A stretch of DNA of 8,250 nt, taken from assembly GCA_028871775.1 (NCBI GenBank), contig JAGWMH010000071.1, positions 1 to 8,250 of the forward strand. Direction: 5' to 3'. The notes below the pieces were generated by a model. The model saw nothing but the letters and a program-made list of their open reading frames with translations, was not told the origin of the DNA and made no database searches. Numbering within the stretch: the stretch's first letter is position 1; the number at the start of each line of letters is the position of its first letter. Made by a program: the position numbers and the translations under genes. Source of the stretch: Betaproteobacteria bacterium. Its GTDB lineage: Bacteria > Pseudomonadota > Gammaproteobacteria > Burkholderiales > Gallionellaceae. Below, one piece after another: positions 1 through 7,351 of the stretch.

Positions 1-480
1 CGCCAGCACGCCAACTATTTCCGCGCGGTGCAGATCGAAAAGAAAATGATGTTCATCATCCTCTCGCTCATCGTCGCGGTCGCCGCGTTCAACATCGTCT
101 CCACGCTGGTGATGGCGGTCACCGACAAGCAGGCCGACATCGCCATCCTGCGCACGCTGGGCGCCTCGCCTTCCAGCATCATGAAAATCTTCATCGTGCA
201 GGGCGCGCTGATCGGCATCATCGGCTCGCTGCTCGGGGTGGGCGGCGGCATATTGCTGGCGCTCAACATCGACACCGTGGTGCCGTTCATCGAGCGCCTG
301 ATCGGCACGCATTTCCTCGCCAAGGATGTGTATTACATCAGCGAACTGCCATCCGACCTGCATCGCGGCGACGTGCTCATCGTGGCGAGCTTCTCCTTCC
401 TCATCAGCCTGCTCGCCACGCTTTATCCGAGCTGGCGCGCATCCAGGACGCAGCCGGCGGAGGCGCTGCGCTATGAATAA
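1..480 (+). CDS. lolC: Lipoprotein-releasing ABC transporter permease (LolC/LolE type), C-terminal part
   Basis: This is the 3' part of the gene: 159 residues in frame 1, open at the window edge, ending in TAA at 478-480. The protein is the inner-membrane permease that, with LolD, extracts lipoproteins from the inner membrane and hands them to the periplasmic carrier LolA. What is visible is the FtsX/MacB-type C-terminal membrane domain. It has a first helix at local residues 17-40 (containing [13 protein letters not shown]), a cytoplasmic coupling loop with [16 protein letters not shown], two further hydrophobic segments at about 61-86 and 121-143, and the tail PAEALRYE typical of Lol permeases. 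The start codon, first helix and periplasmic domain lie outside the window. The gene overlaps lolD by 8 bases, so translation is probably coupled. LolC, LolE and the single-permease form LolF cannot be separated from this fragment, so the symbol is a best guess; the family call is firm. Confidence 0.9.
   Translation, partial: RQHANYFRAVQIEKKMMFIILSLIVAVAAFNIVSTLVMAVTDKQADIAILRTLGASPSSIMKIFIVQGALIGIIGSLLGVGGGILLALNIDTVVPFIERLIGTHFLAKDVYYISELPSDLHRGDVLIVASFSFLISLLATLYPSWRASRTQPAEALRYE
459..463 (+). promoter_or_regulatory. Ribosome binding site for lolD inside the permease gene
   Basis: GGAGG lies 9 bases before the ATG at 473 and supports that start. A second, weaker candidate, GAGG at 505-508, lies 9 bases before an in-frame GTG at 518. 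Confidence 0.6.
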
Positions 481-1192
481 CCAGAGGATTGAGGGCGCAG
501 GACTGAGGACTGAAGCCGTGATCAGCTGCCGCGACCTGCGCAAAACCTTTGCCCAGGGCAGGCTCAACGTGCCGGTGCTGAACGGCGTCAATCTGGATGT
601 CGCGCGCGGCGAACGCATTGCCATCGTCGGCGCCTCCGGTTCCGGCAAGAGCACCCTGCTGCACCTGCTCGGCGGGCTGGACAACGCGACCGGCGGCAGC
701 GTGACCATCCTCGGCCAGGATGTGCAGGCGATGGACGAAACGCAGCGCGGCGACGTGCGCAACCGCTCGCTCGGCTTCGTGTACCAGTTCCATCACCTGC
801 TGCCCGAATTCACCGCGCTGGAAAATGTCGCCATGCCGTTGTTGATCCGCGGCATGAAACGCGCGGAAGCCGAACCGGTTGCAGCGGCGATACTGGAACA
901 GGTCGGACTGGCGCAGCGCACTCCCCACCTGCCCGCCGAGCTCTCCGGCGGCGAACGCCAGCGTGTCGCCATGGCGCGCGCGCTGGTCACCGAACCGGCC
1001 TGTGTACTGGCCGACGAGCCCACGGGGAATCTCGACCGCGTCAGCGCCCATGCGCTGTTCGAGTTGATGCAGGAGCTCAACACGCGCCTCAACACCAGCC
1101 TGATCGTGGTCACCCACGACCTCGAACTGGCCAGCAAGATGCAGCGCCAGCTAAGGCTGGAAGATGGAGTGTTGCAGACAGTGCAAGTGTAG
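473..1192 (+). CDS. lolD: Lipoprotein-releasing system ATP-binding protein LolD
   Basis: This 239-residue ABC ATPase energises release of outer-membrane lipoproteins by the LolC/E permease, on the cytoplasmic face of the inner membrane. All nucleotide-binding motifs are present: Walker [10 protein letters not shown] (53-61), Q-loop glutamine 105, signature LSGGERQR (157-164), Walker B with DEPTGNLD (177-188) and H-loop histidine 215. The stretch [21 protein letters not shown] (104-124) is diagnostic of LolD among the MacB/FtsE-like ATPases. ATG 473 is chosen because it has a good GGAGG and overlaps the upstream stop (ATGAATAA). The resulting first 15 residues have no counterpart I recall in E. 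coli LolD (233 residues) and include a short tandem repeat in the DNA, so the in-frame GTG at 518 (224 residues) is a credible alternative. Being the distal partner of an overlapping pair fits co-expression in fixed ratio with the permease. Confidence 0.96.
   Translation: MNNQRIEGAGLRTEAVISCRDLRKTFAQGRLNVPVLNGVNLDVARGERIAIVGASGSGKSTLLHLLGGLDNATGGSVTILGQDVQAMDETQRGDVRNRSLGFVYQFHHLLPEFTALENVAMPLLIRGMKRAEAEPVAAAILEQVGLAQRTPHLPAELSGGERQRVAMARALVTEPACVLADEPTGNLDRVSAHALFELMQELNTRLNTSLIVVTHDLELASKMQRQLRLEDGVLQTVQV
500..513 (+). repeat. Tandem 7-base repeat in the 5' end of lolD
   Basis: GGACTGA occurs twice in direct succession (500-506, 507-513), with a degenerate copy GGATTGA at 486-492. It lies in the non-conserved 5' extension of lolD and includes the GAGG that could serve the alternative GTG start. 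Confidence 0.5.
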
Positions 1193-1223
1193 CGAGCGCC
1201 GCCCGCCACACCGGCTTGCATGC

Positions 1224-1240
1224 AAGGCCTACCGGCCTTT
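1224..1240. terminator. Weak stem-loop between convergent lolD and DUF2062 genes
   Basis: AAGGCC (1224-1229), loop TACC, GGCCTT (1234-1239) form a 6-base-pair hairpin in the 3' tail of lolD, overlapping the TAG stop of the DUF2062 gene. Only a short T run (1238-1240) follows on the plus strand, so it is at best a weak terminator. A 12-base palindrome CTTGCATGCAAG (1215-1226) overlaps it and could form a competing hairpin. Confidence 0.3.
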
Positions 1241-1780
1241 CCCGCGCCGCGCTGCCCGCCTGCGCCATTCCCACACCACCACTGCATACCACAGCGCGCG
1301 CACGACAAAATAACCGGCGATGGCGAGACTGAGCGCCAGCAGCGGCAGGCCGACCGCAAATGGCTTGCCCAATGACATGACCCAATCCAGCAAAACGGTA
1401 TGCCAGTTGCTCCAGCTCATTTCCGGCAGCGCAAAATACGCAGACGACAAGCCATCCTGCTGGCCGGTGACGAACGCGCCGAGTTCATAAGCCAGCACAT
1501 ACAATGGAACGATGGTAAACGGGTTGGTGTAGAGAGTGGTGAACACCGCCACCGGCAGGTTGACGCGGAACAGCACCGCCAGCAATGCAGCGCCTATCAT
1601 CTGGAACGGCCCGGGAATCAGGCCGCAGAACATGCCGATGGCGACACCGCCCGCCACCGAGCGGCGATGCAGATGCCACAGGTTGGGATGGTGCAACCAG
1701 GTGCCGAAGGGGCGTATCCAGCGGCTTTGTCTGATGGTTGCGTGGTCAGGCAGAAACTTCCTGAAATATTTTTTCGGCAC
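1229..1780 (-). CDS. DUF2062 family inner-membrane protein
   Basis: This is a 183-residue predicted membrane protein of the DUF2062 family, whose biochemical role is not established. A basic, aromatic N-terminus (PKKYFRKFLP, then about 28 residues to WHLHRRSVAGG) leads into the family core: GMFCGLIPGPFQM at about 49-61 and a second conserved turn LYTNPFTIVPLY at 83-94. Hydrophobic segments lie at about 43-72, 76-104 and 138-168; the C-terminus is strongly basic (WEWRRRAARRGKGR), consistent with a cytoplasmic tail. The start is GTG at 1778-1780 with GGAAAG nine bases upstream (plus-strand 1790-1795). It converges on lolD with a 36-base gap and diverges from the P-type ATPase gene. DUF2062 genes often sit close to lolD and comEC in betaproteobacteria, and this is the basis for the lineage guess. 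No catalytic motif is seen. Confidence 0.88.
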   Translation of the reverse strand: MPKKYFRKFLPDHATIRQSRWIRPFGTWLHHPNLWHLHRRSVAGGVAIGMFCGLIPGPFQMIGAALLAVLFRVNLPVAVFTTLYTNPFTIVPLYVLAYELGAFVTGQQDGLSSAYFALPEMSWSNWHTVLLDWVMSLGKPFAVGLPLLALSLAIAGYFVVRALWYAVVVWEWRRRAARRGKGR

Positions 1781-1867
1781 AGAGCGCTGCTTTCCGGCAA
1801 AATCAGAGTGGATAGATTACCTGATTGCGTTGAATATGCCAGCATCGCCTAGGGGAAAGTCACATAT
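1781..1867. promoter_or_regulatory. Divergent intergenic region, DUF2062 gene / P-type ATPase gene
   Basis: This 87-base gap must hold the promoters of both divergent genes, as no transcript can enter either from upstream in the same direction within the window. AGGGGAAA at 1851-1858 is the ribosome binding site for the ATPase ATG at 1868. On the minus strand CTGGCA, 17 bases, TAATCT is a weak sigma70 match for the DUF2062 gene. On the plus strand TAGATT at 1813-1818 is a poor -10 candidate without a convincing -35. No clear operator dyad is seen. Confidence 0.35.
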
Positions 1868-4411
1868 ATGAACCTGGCCATACCCGATCCAGCTGATTTG
1901 CACGGCCTGCCGCAAGCCGAGGCGCAGGCCCGGCTGCGGACGGAAGGGCCGAACGAACTGCCCGCAGCCGGGCAGCGCAACATGCTGGCGATTGCGCTGG
2001 AAGTGCTGCGCGAGCCGATGTTCCTGCTGCTGGTCAGCGCCGGCGCAATCTACCTGTTGCTGGGTGACGTCAGCGATGCGCTGATGCTGCTGGGCTTTGT
2101 GTTTGTGGTGATGGGCATCACCATCTATCAGGAGCACAAGACGGAGCGGGTGCTGGAAGCGTTGCGCGACCTGACCAGCCCGCGCGCGCTGGTGCTGCGC
2201 GACGGCATCGAGCAGCGCATTGCCGGGCGTGAGGTGGTGCGCGGCGACATCCTGATCCTGGCCGAAGGCGACCGCGTCCCGGCGGATGCCGTGTTGATTT
2301 CCTGCAACGACTTTGCGGCGGACGAATCGCTGCTCACCGGCGAATCGGTGGCGGTGCGCAAGGTTGGTCAACCGGGTACCCACGAATTGCAACCACCTGG
2401 CGGTGACGACCTCCCCTTTGTCTATTCCGGCACGCTGGTGGTAGCTGGGCGCGGTATGGCGCGCGTGCTGGCGACCGGGGCGCACACCGAAATCGGCAAG
2501 ATCGGCAAGGCATTGCAGGAACTGGATAGCGGGACCACGCCGTTGCAGCAAGAAATCGGCAGGCTGGTGCGCAAGCTCGCCATCCTCGGCGTGCTGTTGA
2601 GCCTGCTGCTGCTGGTGATTTACGGCTTCACCCGTGGCGATTGGCTGCACGGTCTGCTGTCCGGCATCACGCTGGCGATGTCCATCCTGCCGGAGGAATA
2701 TCCGGTGGTGCTGACGGTGTTCATGGCGATGGGGGCATGGCGCATTTCCAAACATCGGGTGCTGACACGCCGGGTGCCCACGGTGGAAGCGCTGGGCTCG
2801 ACCACGGTGCTGTGCGTGGACAAGACCGGCACCCTTACCCTGAACCGTATGGCAGTACAGCAGATGATCGCGGGTGATGTCTCGTTTGTAGCAGATACTT
2901 CTGCCACTCCTTTGCCCGAGGCATTTCACGAACTGGTCGAGTTCGGCATCCTGTCCAGCGAGACCGAGCCGTTCGACCCGATGGAAAAAGCCATCCACAA
3001 ACTCGGCGCACAGTATCTGGCCGACACCGAACATCTGCATTGCGATTGGGTGCTGGCGCATGAATATTCGTTGTCGCCGGAGTTGCTCGCGCTGTCGCAT
3101 GTGTGGAAAGCGCGCGAGCGCGATGAATACGTGGTGGCGGCTAAAGGCGCGCCGGAGGCCGTAGCCGACCTGTGCCACCTGGATGAACAACAACTGGAAA
3201 AACTGTCCGAACAGGTGAATACCCTCGCCGCACAAGGCATGCGCGTGCTGGGCGTGGCCAAGGCCAGCTACCGCGGCAGTGTATGGCCGGACATCCAGCA
3301 TGATTTCGATTTCGAATTCCTCGGCCTGATCGGGCTGGCCGACCCGGTGCGCCCTACCGTCGCTGCAGCGCTCGGGGAATGCGCCACAGCGGGCATCCGC
3401 GTGGTGATGATCACCGGCGATTACCCCGCCACGGCGGCGGCGATTGCACAACAGATCGGCTTGGCCCCGGGCAGCGGCGGCATCATCACTGGGCCTGAAT
3501 TCAGCCAGATGGACGACGATGCACTGCGCGAGCGCATCAGCCACAGCAACATCTTCGCGCGCATGGTGCCGGAGCAGAAATTGCGCCTGGTCAACGCACT
3601 CCGGGCGAGCGGCGAAATCGTGGCGATGACCGGCGACGGCGTGAACGACGCTCCCGCGCTGAAAGCCGCGCACATCGGCATCGCCATGGGAGCGCACGGC
3701 ACCGATGTGGCGCGCGAGGCGGCAGCGCTGGTGCTGCTCGACGACGACTTCGCCACCATTGTGCGCGCCGTGCGCCTGGGACGCAGCATCTACGACAACC
3801 TGCGCAAGGCGATGGCCTACATCTTCGCCGTGCACATCCCCATCATCGGCTTGTCGCTGATTCCCCTGCTGCTGGGCTGGCCGCCGGTATTCGCACCGGT
3901 GCACATCGTGTTTCTGGAAATGATTATCAACCCGGCCTGCTCCATCGCCTTCGAGGCTGAACCGGCGGAACGCGGTGTGATGCATCGTCCGCCGCGCGAC
4001 CCGCAGGAACCGCTGTTCGGAAAACACATCCTCCTGCTCAGCCTGCTACAGGGAATACTGGTGCTGCTGGCCACGCTTACTGTGCTGGGCTACGTGCTGA
4101 GCCATGGGACACCGGAACCGCAAGCGCGCGCGCTGACATTTTCCACGCTGGTCGTCGGCAACCTCGGGCTGATCCTGGTCAACCGTTCCTGGCAGCACAC
4201 CGTCCTGCATACGTTCAACAGCCGCAACCCTGCGCTATGGTGGGTGACAGGGGGTGCATTCGGCTTCCTTCTGCTGACGCTGACCCTCCCCTTCCTGCGC
4301 GAGGTGTTCCACTTCGCCAAGATCACGCCTTATCAATTCGTGCTGTGTCTCGCTGCCGGGCTGTGCAGCGTGCTCTGGTTCGAGTTGTACAAGCTCTTCC
4401 GGCGGCACTGA
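1868..4411 (+). CDS. P2-like cation-translocating P-type ATPase with PEEYP motif
   Basis: This is a complete 847-residue P-type ATPase of the inner membrane. In order: a cation-ATPase N-terminal domain (about 10-50), M1-M2 (50-87), actuator domain with TGES at 157-160, M3-M4 (236-290), phosphorylation loop DKTGTLT with catalytic D318, nucleotide-binding domain with KGAPE at 426-430, hinge TGD at 516-518 and TGDGVND at 588-594, then M5-M10 (about 650-840). The architecture is that of P2 calcium- or monovalent-type pumps, with no heavy-metal-binding N-terminal domain and no CPx motif. The ion site is unusual: M4 reads PEEYP (275-279) where calcium pumps have PEGLP; M5 has H656 and I659 where SERCA has N768 and E771; M6 reads EMIINPACS (684-692), giving E684 and N688 at the positions of SERCA N796 and D800. 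The transported ion therefore cannot be named. The start is ATG 1868 with AGGGGA upstream. Its stop lies 7 bases before comEC, so both are probably on one message. Confidence 0.93.
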   Translation: MNLAIPDPADLHGLPQAEAQARLRTEGPNELPAAGQRNMLAIALEVLREPMFLLLVSAGAIYLLLGDVSDALMLLGFVFVVMGITIYQEHKTERVLEALRDLTSPRALVLRDGIEQRIAGREVVRGDILILAEGDRVPADAVLISCNDFAADESLLTGESVAVRKVGQPGTHELQPPGGDDLPFVYSGTLVVAGRGMARVLATGAHTEIGKIGKALQELDSGTTPLQQEIGRLVRKLAILGVLLSLLLLVIYGFTRGDWLHGLLSGITLAMSILPEEYPVVLTVFMAMGAWRISKHRVLTRRVPTVEALGSTTVLCVDKTGTLTLNRMAVQQMIAGDVSFVADTSATPLPEAFHELVEFGILSSETEPFDPMEKAIHKLGAQYLADTEHLHCDWVLAHEYSLSPELLALSHVWKARERDEYVVAAKGAPEAVADLCHLDEQQLEKLSEQVNTLAAQGMRVLGVAKASYRGSVWPDIQHDFDFEFLGLIGLADPVRPTVAAALGECATAGIRVVMITGDYPATAAAIAQQIGLAPGSGGIITGPEFSQMDDDALRERISHSNIFARMVPEQKLRLVNALRASGEIVAMTGDGVNDAPALKAAHIGIAMGAHGTDVAREAAALVLLDDDFATIVRAVRLGRSIYDNLRKAMAYIFAVHIPIIGLSLIPLLLGWPPVFAPVHIVFLEMIINPACSIAFEAEPAERGVMHRPPRDPQEPLFGKHILLLSLLQGILVLLATLTVLGYVLSHGTPEPQARALTFSTLVVGNLGLILVNRSWQHTVLHTFNSRNPALWWVTGGAFGFLLLTLTLPFLREVFHFAKITPYQFVLCLAAGLCSVLWFELYKLFRRH

Positions 4412-4418
4412 GCAAGCC

Positions 4419-6797
4419 ATGCGCAGCGGTATCCTGGCTTTTGCGTTTGGGGTATGGCTGCTGCAACAGCAGGCGGTTCTTCCCGATTTGCGCTGGGCAT
4501 GGCTGCTTGTCATGCTCATCCCTGTCCTGCTGTTGCCACACCATACATGGCGGCAACGCTTGGCACGCCTCGCTCTGCTCGCAACCTTCGCGTGTTCATC
4601 CGGTTTTTTCTATGCCGCATTTTTTGCACAGCAGCGGCTATCCCACTCCCTGCCCGCGGAGTGGCAAGGCGAAGGCATAGCGGTGGTTGGCGTGGTGGCG
4701 GAACTGCCCAAACAACATGAGCGCGGGCTGCGTTTTGCATTCGATGTGGAGCGGGTGCTCACCCCTAACGCCACCCTTCCGCCACACATCCTGCTTGCCA
4801 CTTACGATAGCGAGCAGGACGAGCCGCTTATCCTGCGCGCAGGCGAACGCTGGCAACTCTCGGTGCGCCTGAAGCAACCGCATGGCAGCAGCAATCCGCA
4901 CGGTTTCGATTTCGAGGCGTGGATGCTGGAGCAGAATCTGCGCGCCAATGGTTATGTGCACCCCAAGGGAAAAAATATGCGGCTGGATGTGCTGGTGAAA
5001 AAGCCGGGTTACCTGATCGAACATTTGCGCGAAGCCGTGCGCGAATCTTTCCAGAAGACGCTGGGTGATGCGCCTTATACCGGGGTGCTGACCGCCCTCG
5101 CCGTCGGCGATCAGAGCAGCATCCCGGACGCGCAGTGGCGGGTATTCACCCGCACCGGGGTCAACCATCTGATGAGCATTTCCGGCCTGCACATCACCAT
5201 GCTTTCCGGGCTGGCTTTTGCCCTCACTTACGCGCTGTGGCGGCGCAGTGTGCGGCTCACTCTGCGGCTGCCCGCACGCAAGGCTGCAGCCGTGGCGGGG
5301 CTGCTGGTGGCGCTGGCTTACACGCTGCTGTCCGGCTATTCCGTGCCGGCGCAGCGCACGGTGTACATGCTGACGGTGATTGCCGCCGCGCTGTGGTCAT
5401 CGCGCACTGTCGCTGCATCTCAAATCCTCGCCGCCGCCCTGCTGGCAGTGCTGCTGCTCGATCCATGGGCGGTGCTGGCACCGGGTTTCTGGCTGTCGTT
5501 CGGCGCAGTGGCACTGATCTTTTATGTGACTGCGCACCGCCTGAGCCGACCTTACTGGCTGGTGGAATATGGCCGCGTGCAGTGGGCCATGATGATCGGA
5601 TTGATCCCGCCGCTGCTGGCGCTGTTCCAGCAGGTGTCGCTGGTGTCGCCCATAGCCAATGCCTTTGCCATACCGCTGGTGGAGTTCGTGGTGGTGCCGC
5701 TCACCCTGCTCGGCGCGCTGCTGCCATTCCACTGGATTTTGCACCTCGCGCATCAGTCCATGTCGCTATGCATGATCGCACTGGAGTGGCTGAACAGCCT
5801 GCCGGACGCGGTGTGGGTGCAACACGCGCCGCCCACTTGGAGCATCGCACTGGGCATGACGGGTGCGCTGTGGTGCCTGCTGCCGAGCGGCTTTCCGGCG
5901 CGCTGGCTGGGCTTGCTGCTGATGCTGCCTATGTTTCTGGTGTTGCCTGGCGCGCCAGCGGATGGCGTGCTGCGCCTTGTCATCTTCGATGTCGGACAAG
6001 GCCTGGCAGTCGCCGCGCAGACACACCATCACGCGCTGCTCTACGACACCGGCCCCGATTTCAGCGGCGAGGCGGACAGCGGCAACCGCATCCTGATTCC
6101 CTCGTTGCGCGCGATGGGCATCGGGCAACTCGACGGCCTGATACTCACGCACGACGACACCGACCATACCGGCGGCGCGCTTTCCGTGATGCAGGCCATG
6201 CCGATCAATTGGCTGTCTTCCTCATTGCCCGATCAAAGCCCCATTTTGCAGCAGGCACACAACCCGCTGCATTGCGCCGATGGCCAGAACTGGGACTGGG
6301 ATGGCGTGCATTTCGAACTGCTGCACCCGCCGCGCGAAAGCCATGCACAGGAAAAAATCAGCAAAAACAACCGCGGCTGCGTGCTGCGCATCAGCATCGG
6401 CCAGCAACACATCTTGCTGGCTACGGACGTCGAGAAAGATTCCGAACAGCGGCTGCTCAGGGAACACGCCGACAAGCTGCCCGCCACGCTGCTGGTGGTG
6501 CCGCACCACGGCAGCAAGACCTCATCCGTGCAAGCCTTCGTGCAAGCGGTGCATCCGCGCTATGCAGTGTTCACCGTGGGCTACCGCAACCGCTTCGGCC
6601 ACCCCAAGGAAGAAGTGGCCGAACGTTATCGCGCAGCAGGCAGCGAACTGCTGCGCTCGGATGAGGACGGCGCGATCCTGGTAAAAATGGATGCGCAAAG
6701 TTTTGTCATTGAGCGTTATCGCAAGACCCATGCGCGGTATTGGCAGCAGTCCGGCGCTATGGCAAAGACGATAAACACCTCAGAAACTCCTGATTGA
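4419..6797 (+). CDS. comEC: ComEC/Rec2 family DNA internalisation channel protein
   Basis: This is a complete 792-residue inner-membrane protein that carries single-stranded DNA into the cytoplasm during natural transformation. It has three parts. The N-terminal DUF4131 region has hydrophobic segments at about 3-18, 26-40 and 49-70 followed by an OB-like periplasmic stretch to about 190. The Competence membrane core (about 220-510) carries the hallmark NHLMSISGLHITM (249-261). The C-terminal metallo-beta-lactamase-like domain (about 517-770) has DVGQG (524-528), YDTG (542-545), HDDTDH (578-583), the aspartate of LATD (670), PHHGS (695-699) and GYRNRFGHP (721-729). HDDTDH, with Asp where classic lactamases have the second His, is normal for ComEC, and no catalytic position looks lost. 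The ATG at 4419 has no strong Shine-Dalgarno; it sits 7 bases after the ATPase stop, so reinitiation or coupling is likely. The C-terminal 20 residues are polar and non-conserved in appearance. Expression presumably depends on the ATPase promoter. Confidence 0.95.
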   Translation: MRSGILAFAFGVWLLQQQAVLPDLRWAWLLVMLIPVLLLPHHTWRQRLARLALLATFACSSGFFYAAFFAQQRLSHSLPAEWQGEGIAVVGVVAELPKQHERGLRFAFDVERVLTPNATLPPHILLATYDSEQDEPLILRAGERWQLSVRLKQPHGSSNPHGFDFEAWMLEQNLRANGYVHPKGKNMRLDVLVKKPGYLIEHLREAVRESFQKTLGDAPYTGVLTALAVGDQSSIPDAQWRVFTRTGVNHLMSISGLHITMLSGLAFALTYALWRRSVRLTLRLPARKAAAVAGLLVALAYTLLSGYSVPAQRTVYMLTVIAAALWSSRTVAASQILAAALLAVLLLDPWAVLAPGFWLSFGAVALIFYVTAHRLSRPYWLVEYGRVQWAMMIGLIPPLLALFQQVSLVSPIANAFAIPLVEFVVVPLTLLGALLPFHWILHLAHQSMSLCMIALEWLNSLPDAVWVQHAPPTWSIALGMTGALWCLLPSGFPARWLGLLLMLPMFLVLPGAPADGVLRLVIFDVGQGLAVAAQTHHHALLYDTGPDFSGEADSGNRILIPSLRAMGIGQLDGLILTHDDTDHTGGALSVMQAMPINWLSSSLPDQSPILQQAHNPLHCADGQNWDWDGVHFELLHPPRESHAQEKISKNNRGCVLRISIGQQHILLATDVEKDSEQRLLREHADKLPATLLVVPHHGSKTSSVQAFVQAVHPRYAVFTVGYRNRFGHPKEEVAERYRAAGSELLRSDEDGAILVKMDAQSFVIERYRKTHARYWQQSGAMAKTINTSETPD

Positions 6798-6807
6798 ATC
6801 TGTATGA

Positions 6808-6843
6808 GTTAACGACCCTCGCCCAATGGCGAAGGCCGTTAAC
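6808..6843. repeat. Long imperfect stem-loop just downstream of comEC
   Basis: GTTAACG (6808-6814) pairs with CGTTAAC (6837-6843). Pairing continues inward through CC/GG and TCGCC/GGCGA with only two mismatches (6815-6836, 6818-6833), giving 14 pairs around a CAAT loop. It starts 11 bases after the comEC stop. No T run follows on either strand, so it is not a classical intrinsic terminator. It could protect the 3' end of the comEC message, be a palindromic repeat element, or bind a protein. GTTAAC itself is palindromic, so the arms are also direct repeats. Confidence 0.55.
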
Positions 6844-6867
6844 AAAGCTTGGTCTTGCTTTCCATAA

Positions 6868-6981
6868 AACGGCAACGACCTCGGCGACGCATTGCAAAGT
6901 AAAAACATTAATGCATCATTGCACGCCTTTAACAAGACGCTGCAGTGTTGCGTGGAGTGTCACGCAACTTTTCGTCAGTAA
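6868..6981 (+). pseudogene. Remnant of a c-type cytochrome (class II-like C-terminal end)
   Basis: Frame 1 is open for 37 codons after a TAA at 6865 and ends in TAA at 6979-6981. The last part reads NASLHAFNKTL then CVECHATFRQ, with the haem-binding CxxCH at 6949-6963. A CxxCH followed by an aromatic residue and Arg within a few residues of the C-terminus, preceded by an amphipathic alanine-rich helix, is the layout of the last helix of cytochrome c'/c556-type (class II) proteins, which are about 130-150 residues long. No signal peptide, start codon or first three helices are present. The same frame has stops at 6805 and 6865 and comEC ends at 6797, so most of the gene is missing. It probably derives from a paralogue of the exported protein beginning at 8093. 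Chance occurrence of such a short motif cannot be excluded. Confidence 0.55.
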
Positions 6982-7297
6982 GTCCAGCCATCGGAATGCA
7001 CGCACCCCATCCTGGGTTCCTCGCGTGGCACGCAACGCGTTGCCCGTAAAATATTACAGCCATAGCTATGGAGTGAATCTGGCGCAACCGCGGCTCCGTC
7101 AGCAAACCGGTTGGCTTACACCGAACCTGTATTACTGGTCGTACAAACCAGAGCCAAGACTAAAGTTGCAGAGCAGGACTTGGTATGGCGTGTGGCACAA
7201 ACCCGCTTCGAGGTATCCAACGCGCAAGCCCGCAGGCAGCTCGCCGCCCAATACAGGCGCCCGTTATCCCGCACCGCCGGACTCATGAAAAAAGAAC
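6982..7297. other. Gene-free stretch holding a possible decayed coding fragment
   Basis: No intact gene is seen on either strand. In frame 1 the stretch from 7066, after a TAG at 7063, is open to TAG at 7321-7323 (85 codons). It reads like a charged alpha-helical segment, for example RAKTKVAEQDLVWRVAQTR at about 7156-7212, followed by SNAQARRQLAAQYRR. Helices of this kind occur in TolC-like and membrane-fusion proteins, but I do not recognise a family. There is no ATG before 7285 and no ribosome binding site; the only alternative start is TTG at 7111. The other plus-strand frame open here (to 7288) gives a peptide rich in Trp, Tyr and Pro that looks non-coding. A 12-base palindrome GCAACGCGTTGC sits at 7032-7043. 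Confidence 0.35.
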
Positions 7298-7326
7298 TTG
7301 AAAGCCTGGCAATATTTCTATAGGAT
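7298..7326 (+). promoter_or_regulatory. Possible sigma70 promoter upstream of the terminator and tetR
   Basis: TTGAAA (7298-7303), a 17-base spacer and TAGGAT (7321-7326) match the sigma70 consensus at 5 of 6 and 4 of 6 positions. Transcription would begin near 7333, in an AT-rich stretch (20 of 60 GC at 7321-7380), and meet the terminator at 7372-7396 after about 60 bases, before reaching tetR. It could drive tetR through read-through, or a short leader RNA. Confidence 0.35.
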
Positions 7327-7351
7327 AGTAATTGAATACTTACTTATGTGT

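Noticed and set aside
1817..4027. A 736-codon open frame on the minus strand opposite the P-type ATPase gene
   Set aside because: It is an antisense shadow of a GC-rich gene. The translation is rich in His, Gln and Arg with no domain, and the plus-strand ATPase has every catalytic motif.
5135..6664. A 509-codon plus-strand frame inside comEC
   Set aside because: It lies wholly within comEC in another frame, is Ala/Arg/Pro/His-rich and has no recognisable motif; comEC motifs run through the same bases.
6808..6850. Possible integron attC site, suggested by GTTAACG...CGTTAAC
   Set aside because: The ends do not fit RYYYAAC...GTTRRRY, the hairpin is too short and lacks unpaired spacers, and no integrase or cassette array is visible.
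6947..6973. Hairpin GTTGCGTG / CACGCAAC followed by TTTT, resembling an intrinsic terminator
   Set aside because: The stem coincides with the codons for the CVECH motif of the cytochrome remnant and the T run is only four bases, so it is more likely a by-product of coding sequence. It could still act weakly.
7032..7043. Palindrome GCAACGCGTTGC
   Set aside because: It is an isolated 12-base palindrome in GC-rich sequence with no second copy or nearby promoter, and chance is sufficient explanation.
6794..7288. A 164-codon plus-strand frame filling the gap after comEC
   Set aside because: It starts at TTG inside the comEC end without a ribosome binding site, and its Trp/Tyr/Pro/Ser-rich translation shows no domain. 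Frame 1 carries the only motif here (CVECH).
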